NCBI RefSeq assembly: GCF_040784915.1
Contig: NZ_CP160797.1
Coordinates: forward strand, 35,001 to 92,500
DNA from: Bacillus vallismortis
GTDB lineage: Bacteria; Bacillota; Bacilli; Bacillales; Bacillaceae
Reading direction: 5' to 3'
DNA: 57,500 nucleotides
A program made the position numbers and the translations under genes. Positions within the stretch are counted from its first letter, which is position 1; each line of letters begins with the position of its first letter. This document shows positions 50,498 to 57,500 of the stretch, piece by piece. Under the pieces are notes generated by a model. That model saw nothing but the letters and a program-made list of their open reading frames with translations. It ran no database searches and was not told where the DNA came from.

Positions 50498-51336
50498 ACC
50501 AAACACAAGTAATCCACACTAAGCCCAGCGCTTTATCATATAAAGAGAAGACACTGGTAATGGGTATTTTAAACGTAACGCCTGACTCTTTCTCGGACGG
50601 CGGAAAATATGACAGCTTGGACAAGGCGTTGATGCACGCGAAAGAGATGATCGAGGACGGTGCCCATATCATTGATATCGGAGGAGAATCCACAAGGCCC
50701 GGCGCCGAGTATGTGTCAGAGGATGAGGAGATGTCCAGAGTGATTCCTGTGATTGAGCGGATCACAAAAGAACTGGGCGTGCCGATTTCTGTAGATACGT
50801 ACAAGGCTTCTGTCGCAGATGAAGCTGTTAAAGCCGGTGCATCCATCATCAATGATATTTGGGGAGCGAAACATGATCCGAAGATGGCTTCTGTTGCAGC
50901 TGAACACAATGTTCCGATTGTCCTCATGCATAACCGACCAGAGAAAAATTACAATGACTTATTACCGGATATGCTATCGGACTTATTGGAGAGTGTGAAA
51001 ATCGCTGTTGAGGCCGGTGTGGAGGAGAAGAACATCATTCTTGATCCGGGAATCGGTTTCGCGAAAACCTATCACGATAATTTGGCAGTGATGAACAAAC
51101 TCGAAATTTTCAGCGGACTGGGGTATCCGGTGCTTTTGGCAACCTCCCGAAAAAGATTCATCGGACGTGTTCTGGATCTTCCGCCTGAGGAGCGGACTGA
51201 GGGCACAGGTGCGACTGTGTGTCTCGGCATTCAAAAAGGCTGTGACATTGTCAGGGTCCATGACGTAAAACAAATTGCCAGAATGGCGAAAATGATGGAC
51301 GCGATGCTGAATAAGGGAGGGGAGCACCATGGATAA
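50479..51336 (+). CDS. sul: Dihydropteroate synthase
   Basis: A 285-residue TIM-barrel enzyme (FolP) joining p-aminobenzoate to the pterin; target of sulfonamides. Signatures are MGILNVTPDSFSDGG, IDIGGESTRPGA and ISVDTYKA. The ATG at 50479 follows GGGAGGAAG inside pabC. It overlaps folB by 8 bases. Confidence 0.97.
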   Translation: MARQTIDQTQVIHTKPSALSYKEKTLVMGILNVTPDSFSDGGKYDSLDKALMHAKEMIEDGAHIIDIGGESTRPGAEYVSEDEEMSRVIPVIERITKELGVPISVDTYKASVADEAVKAGASIINDIWGAKHDPKMASVAAEHNVPIVLMHNRPEKNYNDLLPDMLSDLLESVKIAVEAGVEEKNIILDPGIGFAKTYHDNLAVMNKLEIFSGLGYPVLLATSRKRFIGRVLDLPPEERTEGTGATVCLGIQKGCDIVRVHDVKQIARMAKMMDAMLNKGGEHHG

Positions 51337-51691
51337 GGTCTATGTAGAAGGCATGGAGTTTTATGGATATCACGGTGTGTTCAAAGAAGAAAATAAGCTT
51401 GGTCAGCGGTTTAAAGTTGATTTAACCGCTGAGCTGGATTTAAGCAAAGCAGGACAAACAGACGACCTTGAACAAACGATCAACTATGCTGAGCTCTATC
51501 ACGTATGTAAAGATATCGTAGAAGGGGAGCCTGTCAAATTGGTGGAAACGCTGGCGGAACGTATTGCTGAAACTGTTCTTGAGAAATTTCAGCCGGTGCA
51601 GCAATGTACTGTGAAAGTCATTAAACCCGATCCGCCAATTCCCGGACACTATAAATCAGTAGCGGTTGAAATCACGAGAAAAAAATCATGA
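51329..51691 (+). CDS. folB: Dihydroneopterin aldolase
   Basis: A 120-residue enzyme with MEFYGYHGVFKEENKLGQRF near the N-terminus and the pterin-binding Glu near VKLVETLAERIAE. It forms 6-hydroxymethyl-dihydropterin for FolK. The ATG at 51329 follows GGGAGGGGAG inside sul. It overlaps folK by 4 bases. Confidence 0.96.
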   Translation: MDKVYVEGMEFYGYHGVFKEENKLGQRFKVDLTAELDLSKAGQTDDLEQTINYAELYHVCKDIVEGEPVKLVETLAERIAETVLEKFQPVQQCTVKVIKPDPPIPGHYKSVAVEITRKKS

Positions 51692-52191
51692 ACAACATAG
51701 CTTATATTGCGCTTGGGTCTAATATTGGAGATAGAGAAACGTATTTAAGGCAAGCGGTGGCATTGCTTCACCAGCATGATGCGGTGACAGTGACTAAAGT
51801 ATCCTCTATTTACGAAACTGACCCGGTCGGATACGAAGATCAAGATGAATTTTTGAATATGGCTGTTGAAATCAAGACGTCGCTGAACCCTTTTGAACTT
51901 CTTGAACTGACGCAGCATATAGAAAATGAGTTAGGCAGAACAAGGGAAGTGAGATGGGGACCGCGGACGGCAGACCTTGACATTTTGCTGTTTAATCGTG
52001 AAAATATTGAAACAGAGCGACTAATTGTTCCGCACCCGAGAATGTATGAGCGTATGTTTGTCCTTGCTCCGCTTGTGGAAATTTGCCCGCAGGTTGAAAA
52101 AGAGGCAACAAGCGCGGAAACAGACCAAGAAGGTGTAAGAGTATGGAAGCAGAAATCTGGGGTAGACGAATTCGTGCATTCAGAAAGCTGA
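51688..52191 (+). CDS. folK: HPPK, hydroxymethyl-dihydropterin pyrophosphokinase
   Basis: A 167-residue enzyme that activates the pterin before Sul. ALGSNIGDRETYLR near the start and RWGPRTADLDILLF (catalytic Arg and Asp) are the standard motifs, with VPHPRMYERMFVLAPL downstream. It is translationally coupled to folB, and its 3' end contains the first 49 bases of yazB. Confidence 0.96.
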   Translation: MNNIAYIALGSNIGDRETYLRQAVALLHQHDAVTVTKVSSIYETDPVGYEDQDEFLNMAVEIKTSLNPFELLELTQHIENELGRTREVRWGPRTADLDILLFNRENIETERLIVPHPRMYERMFVLAPLVEICPQVEKEATSAETDQEGVRVWKQKSGVDEFVHSES

Positions 52192-52361
52192 AAGGTTATA
52201 CTCAAGAAGAATTTGCAAAAGCGTTAGGTATATCAGTTTCTATTCTCGGCGAAATTGAACGCGGAAACCGATTGCCGTCAGCTGCCATCATTCAAGGTGC
52301 AGCAGGTGTTTTAAATATAAGCGCGGACGAATTAGCGCCGCCAGAAAAAGATAACAAATGA
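52143..52361 (+). CDS. yazB: XRE-family helix-turn-helix protein YazB
   Basis: A 72-residue protein that is little more than one HTH domain (LKGYTQEEFAKALGISVS is the first part of the motif; IERGNRLPS follows). A likely DNA-binding regulator with no known target. The start ATG at 52143 follows AAGGTG, well inside folK. It overlaps folK by 49 bases and comes 13 bases before dusB. Confidence 0.9.
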   Translation: MEAEIWGRRIRAFRKLKGYTQEEFAKALGISVSILGEIERGNRLPSAAIIQGAAGVLNISADELAPPEKDNK

Positions 52362-52374
52362 AGGGAGGTTAAAA

Positions 52375-53376
52375 ATGTTTAAAATCGGTGATATTGAATT
52401 GAAAAACCGTGTTGTGCTTGCCCCGATGGCTGGTGTCTGCAACTCGGCATTCAGATTGACTGTAAAGGAATTCGGTGCTGGATTGGTATGCGCTGAAATG
52501 GTCAGTGACAAAGCGATCCTTTACAACAATGCAAGAACCATGGGTATGCTTTACATTGATGAACGTGAAAAACCGCTCAGCCTTCAAATTTTCGGAGGAA
52601 AAAAGGAAAACCTTGTGGAAGCGGCAAAGTTTGTAGACCAAAACACAACTGCTGATATTATTGATATTAATATGGGATGTCCTGTACCAAAAATTACAAA
52701 ATGTGATGCGGGAGCGAAATGGCTTCTCGATCCTGATAAGATTTACGAAATGGTTTCTGCAGTAGTGGATGCGGTTGATAAACCAGTTACAGTGAAAATG
52801 AGAATGGGCTGGGATGAAGACCACATTTACGCAATAAAAAACGCACAAGCTGTAGAACGTGCGGGCGGAAAAGCAGTTGCGCTTCACGGCCGGACAAGGG
52901 TGCAGATGTACGAAGGAACGGCAAACTGGGACATCATCAAAGAAGTAAAACAATCAGTATCGATTCCGGTTATCGGAAACGGAGATGTCAAAACGCCGCA
53001 AGATGCTAAGCGTATGCTTGAGGAAACAGGAGTAGACGGTGTCATGATTGGACGGGCCGCACTGGGCAATCCGTGGATGATTTACCGTACGGTTCAATAC
53101 CTTGAAACAGGTGAATTAAAAGAAGAGCCGCAAGTACGCGAAAAAATGGCGGTATGCAAACTACACCTTGACCGCCTGATTAACTTAAAAGGTGAAAACG
53201 TAGCGGTAAGAGAAATGAGAAAACACGCTGCTTGGTATCTAAAAGGTGTAAAAGGCAATGCAAAGGTTCGTAATGAAATCAATCATTGCGAGACAAGAGA
53301 AGAGCTTGTACAGCTTTTAGATGCATTTACTGTTGAAGTTGAGGCAAAAGAGCTTCAAGACGCAAAAGTAGGATAA
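52375..53376 (+). CDS. dusB: tRNA-dihydrouridine synthase (DusB/YacF)
   Basis: A 333-residue FMN enzyme that reduces uridines in tRNA. APMAGVCNSAFR at residues 15-26 binds FMN. INMGCPVPKITKCDAGA holds the catalytic Cys, and LHGRTRVQMYEG and VIGNGDV fit the TIM barrel. ATG 52375 follows AAGGGAGG. In Bacillus it sits between the folate genes and lysS. Confidence 0.95.
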   Translation: MFKIGDIELKNRVVLAPMAGVCNSAFRLTVKEFGAGLVCAEMVSDKAILYNNARTMGMLYIDEREKPLSLQIFGGKKENLVEAAKFVDQNTTADIIDINMGCPVPKITKCDAGAKWLLDPDKIYEMVSAVVDAVDKPVTVKMRMGWDEDHIYAIKNAQAVERAGGKAVALHGRTRVQMYEGTANWDIIKEVKQSVSIPVIGNGDVKTPQDAKRMLEETGVDGVMIGRAALGNPWMIYRTVQYLETGELKEEPQVREKMAVCKLHLDRLINLKGENVAVREMRKHAAWYLKGVKGNAKVRNEINHCETREELVQLLDAFTVEVEAKELQDAKVG

Positions 53377-53398
53377 TACTCACCTCTATTTGCTGCTC

Positions 53399-53427
53399 AC
53401 TGCCAGTTTTGTGCTGGCAGTTTTTCT
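53399..53427 (+). terminator. dusB terminator
   Basis: ACTGCCAG pairs with CTGGCAGT across 7 bases, then TTTT. It lies before lysS. Confidence 0.85.
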
Positions 53428-53440
53428 GCTTCTTTCATGA

Positions 53441-54967
<1,527 letters not shown>

Positions 54968-54971
54968 TAAA

Positions 54972-55011
54972 GAAGAGCGGCATCTCTATTTAAGGGATGC
55001 CGCTCTTTTTA
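54972..55011 (+). terminator. lysS terminator
   Basis: AAGAGCGGCATC pairs with GATGCCGCTCTT around 11 bases, then a T run. Confidence 0.92.
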
Positions 55012-55040
55012 AATTCTTAAGTATTTCTTCAAAAAAACTA

Positions 55041-55069
55041 TTGCACTATTATTTACAAGGTGGTATATT
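55041..55069 (+). promoter_or_regulatory. rRNA operon P1
   Basis: TTGCAC (55041-55046), 17 bases, TATATT (55064-55069) with a TG before it. It is the upstream one of two tandem rRNA promoters. Confidence 0.7.
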
Positions 55070-55124
55070 ATTATTCGTTGCCGCTAAACAAGGCGATAAC
55101 GAAAAAAACTTTGAAAAAAAGTTA

Positions 55125-55153
55125 TTGACTTCACTGAGATAATGAGATATAAT
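55125..55153 (+). promoter_or_regulatory. rRNA operon P2
   Basis: TTGACT (55125-55130), 17 bases, TATAAT (55148-55153). The start would be near 55160. Confidence 0.85.
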
Positions 55154-55183
55154 AATAAAGTCGCTTAAACGAAGTGAACAAAA

Positions 55184-55198
55184 TGATCTTTGAAAACT
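55184..55198 (+). promoter_or_regulatory. boxA antitermination site in the rRNA leader
   Basis: TGATCTTTGAAAACT is a Bacillus boxA. NusB and S10 bind such sites to keep RNA polymerase elongating over rRNA. A second copy lies at 57043-57057. Confidence 0.75.
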
Positions 55199-55208
55199 AA
55201 ACAAGACA
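55193..55208 (+). other. 5' arm of the pre-16S processing stalk
   Basis: The 16-mer AAAACTAAACAAGACA is the exact reverse complement of 56942-56957, downstream of 16S. The two arms can pair into the stalk that brings 16S ends together for RNase III. The rest of the leader (55209-55336) is rich in short hairpins. Confidence 0.75.
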
Positions 55209-55336
55209 AAACGTACCTGTTAATTCATTTTTTTATAAATCGCACAGCGATGTGCGTAGTCAGTCAAACTAGGCCTGCACAACGCAGGTCACGCAGGTGT
55301 CACCGCAGGATGCGGTGGACTTAACCTGTGATCCAT

Positions 55337-56897
<1,561 letters not shown>

Positions 56898-56941
56898 ATT
56901 ACGGAATATAAGACCTGGGGTCTTATAAACAGAACGTTCCC

Positions 56942-56957
56942 TGTCTTGTTTAGTTTT
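56942..56957 (+). other. 3' arm of the pre-16S processing stalk
   Basis: TGTCTTGTTTAGTTTT is complementary to 55193-55208 over 16 bases without mismatch. The 16S-23S spacer (56891-57120, 230 bases) has no tRNA gene. Confidence 0.75.
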
Positions 56958-57042
56958 GAAGGATCATTCCTTCAAAAACATAGGAGCACCTGCTAAATGC
57001 GCCACATCTGTGGGAACGCATGTGTTAGCATGTCCTATACGT

Positions 57043-57057
57043 TGTTCTTTGAAAACT
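57043..57057 (+). promoter_or_regulatory. boxA in the 16S-23S spacer
   Basis: TGTTCTTTGAAAACT, the second boxA of the operon, about 65 bases before 23S. Confidence 0.7.
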
Positions 57058-57120
57058 AGATAACAGTAGACATCACATTCAATTAGTAATACAAGATATC
57101 ACATAGTGATTCTTTTTAAC

Positions 57121-57500
<380 letters not shown>

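Noticed and set aside
50367..50927. 186-codon minus-strand frame across pabC and sul
   Set aside because: Crosses two well-supported coupled genes and has no recognisable domain.
52369..52953. 194-codon open frame on the minus strand opposite dusB
   Set aside because: Antisense shadow of a conserved gene; no start signal and an unnatural composition rich in Phe, His and Cys.

Overview
The window is chromosomal DNA of a Bacillus subtilis-group bacterium (low-GC Firmicute). Codon use, strong AGGAGG ribosome-binding sites, alternative GTG/TTG starts, a gene order matching the origin-proximal right arm of B. subtilis (rrn, csfB ... lysS, rrn) and near-identical protein families all agree. The 16S sequence fits the B. 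subtilis / spizizenii / vallismortis cluster; I cannot fix the species from sequence reading alone. About 58 protein genes were called. All but abrB read rightward, away from the origin and co-directional with replication.

Layout. 1-122: 3' end of a 5S rRNA and its terminator. 217-7632: the anti-sigma-G gene csfB, the putatively sigma-W-driven xpaC-yaaN pair, yaaO-tmk, then darA-yaaR-holB-ricT-yabA (nucleotide supply, clamp loader, c-di-AMP receptor, initiation control). 7656-9538: an overlapping RNA-modification trio yabB-yazA-rsmI. 9585-10345: divergent abrB with its Spo0A sites, and the metS leader. 10370-17289: metS, a parS centromere site, yabD, yabE, rnmV, ksgA, yabG. 17409-20967: veg, sspF, ispE, purR, ridA, spoVG. 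21030-25140: glmU, prs, ctc, pth, fin. 25174-34814: mfd, spoVT, yabM, yabN, rqcP, yabP, yabQ, divIC, yabR. 34865-35124: tRNA-Met and tRNA-Glu. 35180-43689: spoIIE, yabS, yabT, tilS, hprT, ftsH. 43834-47477: coaX, hslO, yacD, cysK. 47606-54967: the para-aminobenzoate/folate operon pabB-pabA-pabC-sul-folB-folK-yazB-dusB-lysS. 55041-57500: tandem rRNA promoters, a full 16S, a tRNA-free spacer and the first 380 bases of 23S.

How it works together. This is core-genome housekeeping (translation, tRNA/rRNA modification, replication, folate, peptidoglycan precursors) interleaved with sporulation genes. Promoter-like sequences for many sigma factors can be read in it: A, B, E, F, G, H, K, W and an X/M-like antisense promoter. 

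I found no mobile element, CRISPR array, prophage, defence island or clearly transferred gene, and no undescribed multi-gene system that I could defend. The points most worth a second look are a parS site folded into the metS terminator, a consensus promoter inside the conventional yabE reading frame plus an antisense promoter facing it, a terminator in the metS leader that is not a T-box, an extra Spo0A box pair upstream of abrB, and the SpoIIE-YabS-YabT phosphatase/vWA/kinase triad in the same window as XpaC-TelA. The gene names rest on recalled B. subtilis 168 proteins, not on a database search.
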